The notes beneath the pieces were generated by a model that worked only from the letters and a program-made list of their open reading frames with translations, ran no database searches and was not told the DNA's origin. Shown here piece after piece: positions 54,753 to 63,678 of a stretch of DNA of 64,000 nucleotides. This DNA comes from JAHEDH01 sp963745865 (GTDB lineage: Bacteria > Actinomycetota > Acidimicrobiia > Spongiisociales > ZC4RG35). Position numbers and translations under genes: made by a program. The first letter of the stretch is position 1, and each line of letters opens with the position of its first letter. Location of the stretch: the NCBI GenBank assembly GCA_963745865.1, contig CAVUYZ010000012.1, positions 52,724 to 116,723 on the forward strand, written 5' to 3'.

Positions 54753-55592
54753 ATGGATCGAGTGATCTGGGAACAGCAGCCGAAACTCGAGAATCCGGTG
54801 GCCATCGTTGCGTTCGAGGGCTGGGGAGACGCGGGAGAATCGTCGACCATGGCAGTTCGCCATCTGATCGACGAGTTCGATGGCGTCCGGATCGCCACCA
54901 TCGATGCCGATGACTTCTTCGATTTCCAGGTGAGACGACCGGAGATCGAACTCGATCACATCGGAACCCGTGAAGTGCTGTGGCCGGACTCCGAGGTGTG
55001 GGTGGTGCGACCACCACTGTGTGAGCACGATGTCATCGTCATCACCGGCCACGAACCGCACGCCCGATGGAAGGCGTTCACGGCCGACGTGACCGCGGTG
55101 CTGTTTGCGCTCGGAGCAACGAGGGTGGTGACGATGGGTGCGTTCGTCGGGCAGGTTCCGCACACGCTTCCCGTTCCGCTGGTTGGATCGTCATCTCAGC
55201 CCGAGCTCCTCGAGCAGCATCATCTCTTCACCTCCGGCTACGAGGGCCCTACCGGCATCGTCGGGGTGCTCAACCATGCGTTTCAGGCGGCCGGCTTCGA
55301 CACGGTGAGCGTCTGGGCCGCGGTCCCGCACTACCTCTCGAATCAGGAGTACCCGCCCGGGGGACTGGCACTTCTGGACAAGGCGATCGAGATCCTCGAT
55401 CTGTCGATCGACACCTCCGATCTGACCCTGGCATCTGCCGAGTTCCGTCAGCAGGTCGACGACACGCTCGAGGACTCGGACATCGTCGACTACGTCCAGG
55501 AGCTCGAGAGCCAGTCGCTCGCCGGCGAGGACGGCATTGATCCGGCGGAGCGGTTGGTCGAAGAGATCGAGCGGTTCCTCGAAGACGGCTGA
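54753..55592 (+). CDS. PAC2-family protein
   Basis: The 279-residue protein matches the PAC2 (proteasome assembly chaperone 2-like) family of actinobacteria: PVAIVAFEGWGDAGESSTMA, VRRPEIELDH, GHEPHARWKAF, VTMGAFVGQVPHTLP, YEGPTGIVGVLNHAFQ and AAVPHYLSNQEYP. Its bacterial role is not established. A TACTCT -10 element (54741-54746) lies 6 nt before the ATG. No proteasome gene is in the window. Confidence 0.9.
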   Translation: MDRVIWEQQPKLENPVAIVAFEGWGDAGESSTMAVRHLIDEFDGVRIATIDADDFFDFQVRRPEIELDHIGTREVLWPDSEVWVVRPPLCEHDVIVITGHEPHARWKAFTADVTAVLFALGATRVVTMGAFVGQVPHTLPVPLVGSSSQPELLEQHHLFTSGYEGPTGIVGVLNHAFQAAGFDTVSVWAAVPHYLSNQEYPPGGLALLDKAIEILDLSIDTSDLTLASAEFRQQVDDTLEDSDIVDYVQELESQSLAGEDGIDPAERLVEEIERFLEDG

Positions 55593-55601
55593 TCCCGTCC
55601 G

Positions 55602-57767
55602 TCAGGCCGTCGGGACCTTCCATCGCCGGAGCCGGAGGCTGTTCGCCACGACGGAGACCGACGAGAACGCCATCGCACCGGCGGCGATCATCGGGTCCAG
55701 CAGTCCTGCGGCCGCGAGCGGGATGGCCGCGGTGTTGTAGAAGAAGGCCCAGAACAGGTTCTCTCGGATCGTCGCGAACGTTCGGGAGGCGAGCCTGATC
55801 GAAGTGTCGGCGAGCGCCGGGTTACCCGACATGAGGACGATGTCGCCGGCCTCGATCGCGACATCGGTGCCGGTGCCGACCGCCATTCCGATGTCGGCGC
55901 GGGTGAGCGCCGGAGCATCGTTGATCCCGTCACCGACGAAGGCGACGATCTCCCCTGCTTCCTGGAATCGGGCCACGGCATCCGACTTCTCTCCGGGGAG
56001 GACTTCGGATACGACGTCCGTGATCCCCACCTGGGCGGCGATGGCTTCTGCGGTTCGAGCGTTGTCACCGGTGATCATCGTCGACTGCACGCCGATACCG
56101 GCGAGCGAAGCGACCGTAGCGGCCGAGGTGTCACGGATCTGATCGGCTACGCCGATGACGCCGTGGGTCATCCCATCGACGCCGACCAGGAATCCGGTAT
56201 GGGCGGCGCCCTCGATCTCGGCGAGCGCATCGGTCCAGCGCTCGGTGACCTGGACGCCCTGGTCGGCGAGGAACTTCGCCTTGCCAACCACGACCCGCGC
56301 TCCATCGACCGTACCGACAACGCCGCGTCCGGTCACGGACTCGAAGGCATCCACCCGGATCAGCTCGATGTCTCGCTCTTCGACACCGAGCGCAACTGCC
56401 CGTCCGATCGGGTGCTCCGAGGCTGCTTCGACCGATCCGGCGAGCAGCAAGAACCGCTCCTCGTCGATGTCTGTTTCAACGTCGCTGAGGCTCATGACGC
56501 CCGTCGTCAGCGTGCCGGTCTTGTCGAAGATGACCCGATCGATCGCCTTGGAGCGTTCGAACACGTCTGCTTGCTTGAAGAGCACCCCGAGTTCGGCGCC
56601 GCGAGCGCTTCCGACCATGATGGCCGTCGGGGTCGCTAGCCCGAGGGCGCATGGGCAGGCGATGATGAGGACGGCGACGGCGGCCTGGATGGCCGCGGCG
56701 GTCGGGTTGCCGAGGGCGATCCACACACCGAAGGTGATGATCGAAATCGTGATGACGGTCGGGACGAAGATCGCTGAGACCCGGTCCGCGAGCTTCTGCA
56801 CCGGCGCCTTGGACGCCTGGGCGTCTTCCACCATTCGCACGATCTGTGAGAGCGCCGTGTTCGAGCCCACCTTTGTCGCTCGAACCTCGAGCTTGCCCTG
56901 CTGGTTGACGGTGGCGCCGAAGACGTCGTCGCCGGCGGTCTTGTCGACCGGGATCGATTCACCGGTCAACATCGACTCGTCGAGTGATGACGCCCCGGAG
57001 ACGATGATGCCGTCGGTTGGTACCTTCTCACCCGGCCTGATGACCATGATGTCGCCCGGGATGAGACGCTCGGCGGGGATGGTGAGTTCAGCGCCATCGC
57101 GGAGCACCCGAGCCTCCTTGGCCCCGAGCTCGAGAAGGGCGGAGATCGCCGACGACGCTCGACCCTTGGCGCGGGCCTCGAATGCGCGACCGAGGGTGAT
57201 CAGTGTGATGATGATGGCGGCTGTCTCGAAGAACACCGTCTCGTCGTTGAGGATCGCCCAGGTCGAATAGCCCCAGGCGACCGAGGTCCCAAGCGAGATG
57301 AGCGTGTCCATGGAGGCACCGAGCGAGCGGAGTTGCTTGATGGCGACGCGGTGGAATTGAGCACCCAGCACGAACACCACCGGCGTGGAGAGGACGAGCT
57401 GTGTCACCCTGCTCCACTGGGTGTCCGGACCGAACATGGCGAGGACCACCACCGGGAGGGACAGGACGAGCGCCGACCAGAAGCGTCGCCACTGCGTGCG
57501 TTCTTCGTCGGAGTACTTCTCGACGAGTGACTGGCGCTCGTCGCCTTCGGTGACGAGGCGGATGTCGTATCCGATCTTCTTCACTGCCTCACGCAGCGAG
57601 TCGGCGCTGATGGGCGCGTCCGAGCGCACTGTTGCTTCTGCTCCGGTGAAGTTCACGATGGCGGCGTCGACCCCGTCCTGCTTCCCCAGGACCCGTTCGA
57701 TCCGGTTGGCGCAGGCGGCACACGTCATGCCGTCCACCTCGAATGTCAATGTGTCCTTGTCGGACAT
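55602..57767 (-). CDS. copA: Copper-exporting P1B-type ATPase
   Basis: The 721-residue pump has one N-terminal metal-binding domain (GMTCAACANR), eight helices with the ion motif IIACPCALGLATP, the phosphorylation site FDKTGTLT, the P-loop region EASEHPIGRA and the hinge GDGINDAPALT. CPC marks Cu(I)/Ag(I) specificity. It stands downstream of copZ and csoR on the same strand, in order csoR-copZ-copA, so copper induces it by release of CsoR. Confidence 0.95.
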   Translation of the reverse strand: MSDKDTLTFEVDGMTCAACANRIERVLGKQDGVDAAIVNFTGAEATVRSDAPISADSLREAVKKIGYDIRLVTEGDERQSLVEKYSDEERTQWRRFWSALVLSLPVVVLAMFGPDTQWSRVTQLVLSTPVVFVLGAQFHRVAIKQLRSLGASMDTLISLGTSVAWGYSTWAILNDETVFFETAAIIITLITLGRAFEARAKGRASSAISALLELGAKEARVLRDGAELTIPAERLIPGDIMVIRPGEKVPTDGIIVSGASSLDESMLTGESIPVDKTAGDDVFGATVNQQGKLEVRATKVGSNTALSQIVRMVEDAQASKAPVQKLADRVSAIFVPTVITISIITFGVWIALGNPTAAAIQAAVAVLIIACPCALGLATPTAIMVGSARGAELGVLFKQADVFERSKAIDRVIFDKTGTLTTGVMSLSDVETDIDEERFLLLAGSVEAASEHPIGRAVALGVEERDIELIRVDAFESVTGRGVVGTVDGARVVVGKAKFLADQGVQVTERWTDALAEIEGAAHTGFLVGVDGMTHGVIGVADQIRDTSAATVASLAGIGVQSTMITGDNARTAEAIAAQVGITDVVSEVLPGEKSDAVARFQEAGEIVAFVGDGINDAPALTRADIGMAVGTGTDVAIEAGDIVLMSGNPALADTSIRLASRTFATIRENLFWAFFYNTAAIPLAAAGLLDPMIAAGAMAFSSVSVVANSLRLRRWKVPTA

Positions 57768-57792
57768 TCGGCTCTCGCCTCTCTTCCTGTGC

Positions 57793-58002
57793 TCAGTCCG
57801 ATGCGACTTCGTAGCCCTGCTCTTCGATCGTCTCGACGATCGTGTCGAGGCTCAGTTCGTCGGCGTAGCTGATCGCCACGGTTCGTGCGTCGATCGCGAC
57901 CTCGACCGAGTTGATCCCGTCGAGTCCGGAGACCGCATCCTCGATGGAGCTCTTGCAGTGTCCGCAGGAGATGTCGGGAACGTTCAGGGTGATGGTGTTC
58001 AT
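57793..58002 (-). CDS. copZ: Copper chaperone (HMA domain)
   Basis: The 69-residue HMA fold has the metal motif DISCGHCKSS at residues 11-18. It passes Cu(I) to CopA and CsoR. It overlaps csoR by 4 bases and precedes copA by 25 bp. Confidence 0.92.
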   Translation of the reverse strand: MNTITLNVPDISCGHCKSSIEDAVSGLDGINSVEVAIDARTVAISYADELSLDTIVETIEEQGYEVASD

Positions 58003-58301
58003 GGTGACTCCAGCTCTCGTGGCCCCGGTCCGGTGACCGCGGCGGTGTACTTCATCGTCTCGAGCAGCTCATCGACGATGTCGGATGTCCGGCCTTCGGC
58101 GGCCGCATGGGCCACGCAGGTCTCCAGATGGTTCTGAAGGAGCACCCGGTTGACGCGCTCGAGTGAGGACTGCAGCGCCGACACCTGTTTCATGATGTCG
58201 GGGCAGTACCGCTCGTCGTCGACCATGGTGATGACGGCATCGAGATGACCTCGCACTGTCTTCAGCCGGTTGAGCGCCGATGTCTTGTGCTGCTGTTTCA
58301 T
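57999..58301 (-). CDS. csoR: Copper-sensing transcriptional repressor
   Basis: The 100-residue DUF156 protein has Cys33, His58 and Cys62, with exactly the spacing of the Cu(I)-binding x-H-C set in M. tuberculosis CsoR. The helical motif RLKTVRGHLDAVITM is the DNA-binding face. A palindromic operator lies 12 bp upstream of the start codon, so the operon is autoregulated. Confidence 0.94.
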   Translation of the reverse strand: MKQQHKTSALNRLKTVRGHLDAVITMVDDERYCPDIMKQVSALQSSLERVNRVLLQNHLETCVAHAAAEGRTSDIVDELLETMKYTAAVTGPGPRELESP

Positions 58302-58313
58302 GGGAAGACTGAT

Positions 58314-58335
58314 ACCACCCCACTAGGGGTGGGGT
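58314..58335 (-). promoter_or_regulatory. CsoR operator
   Basis: ACCACCCCACTAGGGGTGGGGT holds 7-bp arms CCACCCC and GGGGTGG about an ACTA centre, the usual G/C-tract form of CsoR sites (CCCC-TA-GGGG), 12 bp upstream of csoR. Confidence 0.75.
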
Positions 58336-58378
58336 CAATTCCATAATCTGCCTGAGTTCGAGAGACAGGTGAGAATGC

Positions 58379-58410
58379 GGAAGGCCCCGATCGAACGACC
58401 GGGGCCTTCC
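58379..58410 (-). terminator. Terminator-like hairpin
   Basis: GGAAGGCCCCG pairs perfectly with CGGGGCCTTCC across a 10-nt loop, between csoR's upstream region and the small Cys-rich gene. It probably ends the minus-strand gene at 58471. Confidence 0.7.
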
Positions 58411-58470
58411 TTCAACGAACCGCAGACAGAGGGAGGGGGAGAGAACCAGATGGCTGCGGTTCTTGATCTA

Positions 58471-58668
58471 TCAGGTTCCTTCGGGGACGACCCGTCCACG
58501 AACTCGTGGGTACTTCACCGGAGAGTGCAGATAGCAATAGTCTCGCTTGTTGTATCTGCTGAGCTTGGTGATACATGCGTCTTCCAGGCACACCCGGTCA
58601 TCGCCGAAATCCTTCGACGGTCGGGTCACGCCCTTCACGGATCGACCCTTCATCGTTGAGTCCGACAT
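58471..58668 (-). CDS. Small zinc-ribbon-like protein of unknown function
   Basis: The 65-residue protein begins at an ATG with a strong GGAGG ribosome-binding site 8 nt upstream. RVCLEDACITKLSRYNKRDYCYLHSP has four potential metal ligands (three Cys and a His), then a basic PRVRGRVV tail. Short actinobacterial proteins with the C-x4-C-x-T-x-LS-x-YN-x4-YC-x2-H pattern occur widely and have no assigned function. Confidence 0.72.
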   Translation of the reverse strand: MSDSTMKGRSVKGVTRPSKDFGDDRVCLEDACITKLSRYNKRDYCYLHSPVKYPRVRGRVVPEGT

Positions 58669-58950
58669 TTGGCCTCCTTCGTGTTGGCCGCCTTCGAACG
58701 GTGTAACGCTCGAGGGCCCTCGCTTCTTCCCAGTATTTCTGTTCTCACTCCATGTTCGGAGCGGAGGGGTCAAGTGGATGTAAAAATCAATCCTCGACGG
58801 TGAGATCGTCTGCGTCGATGCCACCCGGCTTGGTATTAGCACTAAGGCTAGCAGATGCCGCCACGGCAGGTGCTGTCCACCTACCGCGGATACGACGTCA
58901 CCGACCTCGTCCGGGTTCCCAGCCAGTTGTGTGCTGCCGATGGCCCCGGG

Positions 58951-60914
58951 TCAGCCCTCGGTGACGCCGATGTTGGAGAGGAAGGCCGCGTTGTTCGGCT
59001 CTCGGCCCAGGAAGGCGACGAGATGGTCCATACCGCTGCGGCTGCCCCCCGACTCGAGGATCTGGGTGCGATAGTCGCGTCCGACGGCCGGATTGGTGTA
59101 GCCCTCTGCTTCGAAGCGGGAGAACATGTCGTCGCCGTAGACCTCCGACCACAAGTATCCGTAGTACCCGGCTTCGTATCCGAACAGGTGCCCGAAGCTC
59201 GCCGGGAAGAAGGTCCCTTCGTGGAAGGGCAAGCAGCGACACCTCCATCGCGTCACGCAACGCCAGATCGAGGTCACGATCGGTCGACGGACCATGCAGA
59301 TTCATGTCGAGGGTCCCATACGACATCTGCCGCAGCTTGGTCAATGCCACGTTGAGGTTCTTGGCGGCTACGAGTTGATCCACGAGTTCGGCCGGGATCG
59401 GCTCGCCAGTGTCGTGGTGGCGGGCGAACCGTTGCAGCACGTCGGGCTTCCACGTCCAGTGCTGCATGATCTGCGACGGCGCTTCCACGAAATCTCGTTC
59501 GACGTTGGTCCCGCTGAACTCGACCAACTCCGTGCGGGTCAGGGTCTGATGGAGGATGTGCCCGAACTCGTGGAACATGGTCTCGACGTCCTGATGCTGG
59601 AGCAGCGACGGCCGCTCGGCGCCGGGCTTCGGAAGGTTGGCCACGATCGCCGACACCGGGTGCTGGTAGCTGCCATCGGCGAGCCGCCGGCCGGGCACCA
59701 GCGTGAACGCGGCGGCGTGGCTGAACTTGCCCTCCCTGGGGAAGAGATCCATGTAGAAGTGTGAGATCAGCTCGCCGGAGTCCGCATCGGAGATCGCGTA
59801 GGTGATGACGTCCGGGTGCCATGTCGCAGCCTCGACCCTCTCGTACGACAGCCCGAACACCTCGGCCGTGATCTCGAACATCCCGTCGAGCACCTGCTGG
59901 AGCGGGAAGTAATTGCTGACTTCGTCGGGGTCGACGCCGTACTCCGTCTTGCGGAGCTGTGTGTCGTAGTACTGCCAGTCGTACGCCTGGAGAACGGCGT
60001 CGTCGTCACCGGTGTCCCTCCGAAGCAGCCGGGTCATGACCTCGATCTCCTCGGCTGCAGCCGATTGGAGCGGGTCGCGCAGCGAGTCGTAGAACTCGAT
60101 GACGTTCTCGGGGTTCTCGGCCATGCGCTCGTCGAGCGTGTGGTGCGCCCACGACGCCTGACCGAACAGGTCGGCGACCTCCTGACGGATCTCGACCGCC
60201 TCCTCGAGGATCCGGCGGTTGTCCTCCCGGGCACGGTTGTTGAACTTGAACATCAGCGCCTCGCGCAGGTCCCGGCGGGACGAGTTCTGGACGAAAGGGA
60301 TGACGTGGGGGTAGGCCATCGTGATCCTGAGTTCCCCCTCGTTGTCGCCCGGCTCCAGCGAGTCGGCGAACCACTTCGGCATCCCGTCCAAGTCGTCGCG
60401 ACTCACGACGAGTACGTCGTCCCACTCTGCGATGTTGCTCTCGAACTTCACTCCGAGCTCGATCAGGCGATTGCTGAGATCCTTCAGTCGGGAGCGCTTC
60501 TCCGCCGCCAGCTCATGCCCGGCCTTACGGAAATCGCGGAGCGAGAACTCGAGAAGTCGTTTCCGCTCCCCGGTGAGCTCAGAGGCTTCATCAGTCTGGG
60601 AGAACGCCTTGACCGCCTCGTACAGGTCGGATCGAAACGCCAGCTCGACACCCCACTTCGAGATCTGCTCTTCCAGCTGCTTTCCGGTCGACCGGGTCTC
60701 CTCGTCGGGGTGGACGTACCCCATGAAGGCGGTGCGCCCGAACACCGAGACCGTCAGGTCGGCGATCTCGATCTACGACCCCGAGCGTGCTCTCATAGGT
60801 CGGGTCGTCGGAACTCTGGACGATTGCGGTAACGAGCTCATCCGCCCGGGCGAGGGTCGTCGTCACGTCGTCGCGAATGGATGCAGGGGTCACCGATGGA
60901 TAATCGAAAAGCAT
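58951..60914 (-). CDS. M3-family oligopeptidase, two frame changes
   Basis: A zinc metallopeptidase of about 654 residues resembling oligopeptidase A/thimet oligopeptidase. The N-terminus MLFDYPSVTPASIRDD is joined near 60770 to GYVHPDEETRSTGKQLEE. The core has VETMFHEFGHILHQTL (zinc HEFGH, with the Glu ligand 25 residues on). A second break near 59235 leads to FHEGTFFPASFGHLFGYEAGYYGYLWSE and the end GREPNNAAFL. It is cytoplasmic and cuts short peptides. The gap 58669-58950 upstream of its 3' end holds nothing I recognise. Confidence 0.87.
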
Positions 60915-60990
60915 GACAGCAACGATACGACGTCGAGACGGTTTCGACGCAGCGAGTCGCGTTGGTTCGGCCGGTCGGTACCGTTTCGGC

Positions 60991-61948
60991 ATGAGAGCTC
61001 GTGGGATTGTCACGTGTACCTTGTTCCTGGTCGTGATCACGTCGTGTTCGACCATCGGCGGTTCGGATAGTCCACTTCCACATCAACGGCGCCCGTCGAC
61101 ACCAGCGACGGCGGTCACGACCACGACGTCGACGCAAACGGCTGCCCCGACTACTGCCCCGAGCGAGCCACCTCCGACCACCGCCGGGCCGACGGGGGGT
61201 CCCTCCGTCGCTGGTGGGGGTGAGGAGACCGAGCCCACCACCAAGGGTGATGCTCGACCGGACTGGCTCGGCACTCGGCCTCTGGAGCTTCGGCCGGACG
61301 GGTTCGGTGAGGTTCTGCCGACGCCGTCCGGACCTGATCAACCGGTCGTTCGCTCCATCGACGAGCCTCGGCCCGGGCGGCGATGAGTTCGTGTGGAGCT
61401 CCGGTCCCATACCGAGCGACGTACTGGCGCGAGCCACCTGGGATCCGGCGTGCCCGGTTTCGCTCGATGACCTCGCCTATCTGACCATGACCTATCGGGG
61501 CTTCGATGGAGCCAGCCACATCGGGGAGATGATCGTCAACGCGTCGGTCGCCGAAGACATCGTCGAAGTGTTCCGTCGGCTCTTCGAATCCGACTTCCCG
61601 ATCGAGGAGATGGTCGTCGTCGCAACGGACGAACTCGACGCTGCTCCGACCGGAGACGGGAACAACACCACCGCATTCGTGTGTCGTGCGGTGACCGGCG
61701 CCACATCGTGGTCGCAGCATGCCTACGGATTGGCGATCGACCTGAATCCGTTCCACAACCCCTATGTGAAGGGGGACCTCGTGCTCCCCGAGCTCGCCTC
61801 GTACTACGTGGATCGGACCCGCGATCTTCCCGGCATGGTCAGCGAAGGAGATGCTGTGGTGGCGGCGTTCGACTCCATCGGCTGGCAGTGGGGCGGCCGA
61901 TGGAACTCATTGAAGGACTACCAGCACTTCTCGGCCAATGGCCGATAG
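60991..61948 (+). CDS. Lipoprotein with M15-type peptidase domain, one frame change
   Basis: A lipoprotein signal (MRARGIVTCTLFLVVITSC) and a long Thr/Pro/Gly linker are followed, after a one-base correction near 61325, by a D-Ala-D-Ala carboxypeptidase-like M15C domain: SWSQHAYGLAIDLNPFHNP supplies the first His and Asp zinc ligands and DYQHFSANGR the last His. It probably trims peptidoglycan at the outer face. A TACCGT -10 element (60979-60984) ends 6 nt before the ATG. About 318 residues. Confidence 0.84.
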
Positions 61949-62006
61949 GGATGGTTTGCCAGGCGGTGTTTTCCGACACGCCTCGACCCGTGCCTAGGCT
62001 CACCTC

Positions 62007-62234
62007 ATGAAGCACATCTCCATCGAATTCTGCCGGGCTTGAAACTACACGAGCCGTGCCGTGAGCATGGCTGAAGCGATCTTCGACGAGTTCGGTCCCG
62101 CCTACGACATCACCCTCACCCCATCATCGGGGGGAGTGTTCGAGGTGGTCGTGGACGGTGATCTCGTGTATTCGAAGAAGGCCACGAAGCGTCATGCCGA
62201 CTACGAGACGGACGTGGCTCCCAGCCTTCGCTGA
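62007..62234 (+). CDS. SelW-like selenoprotein (Rdx family) with in-frame UGA
   Basis: From the ATG at 62007 (TAGGCT -10 element at 61995-62000, 6 nt upstream) the frame reads MKHISIEFCRA, meets a TGA at 62040-62042, and continues in the same frame as NYTSRAVSMAEAIFDEFG, ITLTPSSGGVFEVVVDGDLVYSK and KATKRHADY. With UGA as selenocysteine this is a 75-residue protein having Cys9-x-x-Sec12, the redox motif of the SelW/SelT/Rdx family; the GGVFEV..DG.LV.SKK segment is its second hallmark. A bSECIS-like hairpin follows. The thioredoxin-like fold suggests a thiol redox role. Annotation pipelines would stop at the UGA and miss it. Confidence 0.82.
62052..62072 (+). promoter_or_regulatory. bSECIS-like hairpin after the UGA of the SelW-like gene
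   Basis: AGCCGTGC (62052-62059) and GCATGGCT (62065-62072) form an 8-bp stem, with one G-U pair, around the 5-nt loop CGTGA. The loop G is 19 nt after the UGA, inside the 16-37 nt window for bacterial SECIS elements. Confidence 0.7.
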
Positions 62235-62252
62235 TTCCAGCGCAGGCGCCGA

Positions 62253-63678
62253 TCACAGCCACTCGAACGAGGCCAGATCATCGGCAATCCACATGGCGCG
62301 CCCGGTGTACGTGCCGTTGACGAAGAGGCGAACTGCATCGAGCGGGTCGAGCGCCTCCTCGAGATTGAACCCGCCTCGGTCGGCGGCGGCTCTCATGCCG
62401 GCGAATGGATCGGGTCGCTCGACAGGGGCGTCCGAACCGCCGATCATCGAGACTCCCGCATCGAGCATCGAACGGAAGGGGTATGCCCACCTCGCCCGCT
62501 CCGGTCCCAATCTCGTCTCCATCCAGTGCGCATCCGAGGACACGAACGATGGCTGAACCGAAGCCACGATCCCTGCGTCGGACATCCGCTCGACGAGTCG
62601 TTGGGAGAGAATCGAGGCATGCTCGATACGAAGGCTCCCGGCCGGGGCACCGGTGGCCGCCATCGGTTCGAACACATCGAGGACTCGGTCGACGGCGGCG
62701 TCCCCGATCGCATGGATGCAGGCCGATCCCCCCAGCTGGATCGACGTCTCTGCCATCAGCCGGAAGTTGGCTGCGTCCTCGCGGGTCGTGCCCGACGTCG
62801 ATGGCACTGTCCGCGTACGGCTGGGACAGCGCCGCGGTGTGACCGCCAAGACTCCCGTCGGCGAATCCCTTCCATCCACCGAAGGTGACATGAGAGCGAT
62901 CAGCGATCCGTTCGTGGTGCTGTCTGAGATCTGCCGGCGTGGCGGCGATCAGGATCACCGAAACATCGAGTGGCAGGATTGCGTCGATCGACAACAGCGC
63001 GTCGAGTTCGTCATCGGGTCCGCACCATGCGGGCGAGCCGGCAGGAACCATCGCATCGATCCGGGTGAGGCCGTAGCCCGCAAGTCTTCGGGCGGTGGCC
63101 AGCAGATCGGGGCCGGCGATATCGCGCTGGGTGTCGTTGGTGACCTTCGAGACCATGTCGATGGCGGTTTCCCTGAGGATTCCGGTGGGGGTCCCATCCG
63201 TGGTTCGGTCCATGGAGCCTCCCGACGGGTCCGGCGTGTCCGCAGTGATCCCGGCCCGGTCGAGCGCCACGCCGTTGGCCATGGCGATGTGCCCGCACAC
63301 CCGATAGACGAGCACCGCGCGATCAGCGATGATTTCGTCGAGGTCCGCGCTGGAGAGGAGTCGCCCTTCGTGGAGTCGTGTCTCGTCGAATCCGATTGCC
63401 ACCACGTCGCCCGAACCGTGTGAGGTGAGGCGTTCGGCGACATCTTCCAGATCCCGGGCGTCGTCGAGGCTGATACCGGTGGTTGCGGCGCTGATCGAGC
63501 CGAGATGCAGGTGGGCGTCTCGAAGTCCTGGGACGACGAAACCTGCGCGGCGGATCGTGGCGACGCCGGGGATGTCGGCTTCGGTCACGCTGACCCCCGC
63601 GTTGGAGATGAGCACGCGATCCCCGATCACGATCCCGGTCCCATCGAGGACAGCATCGACCTTGAGGACGGTGTTCAC
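62253..63678 (-). CDS. Amidohydrolase family protein (YtcJ-like), one frame change
   Basis: The metal-dependent amidohydrolase superfamily pattern is clear: GFVVPGLRDAHLHLG (HxH metal motif), then YRVCGHIAMANGVALD and VTFGGWKGFADGSLGGHTAAL, where the carboxylated Lys is expected. After a one-base change near 62820, CIHAIGDAAVDRVLDVF, RIEHASIL and MIGGSDAPVERPDPF (metal Asp) follow. About 475 residues. The GTG start overlaps the stop of the phosphatase gene. Members hydrolyse diverse amides; the substrate is unknown. Confidence 0.86.

Noticed and set aside
58830..58860. A TTAGCACTAAGGCTAGCAG stretch resembling CIRCE or an SOS box
   Set aside because: The second half-site does not match either consensus and the neighbouring genes give no support.
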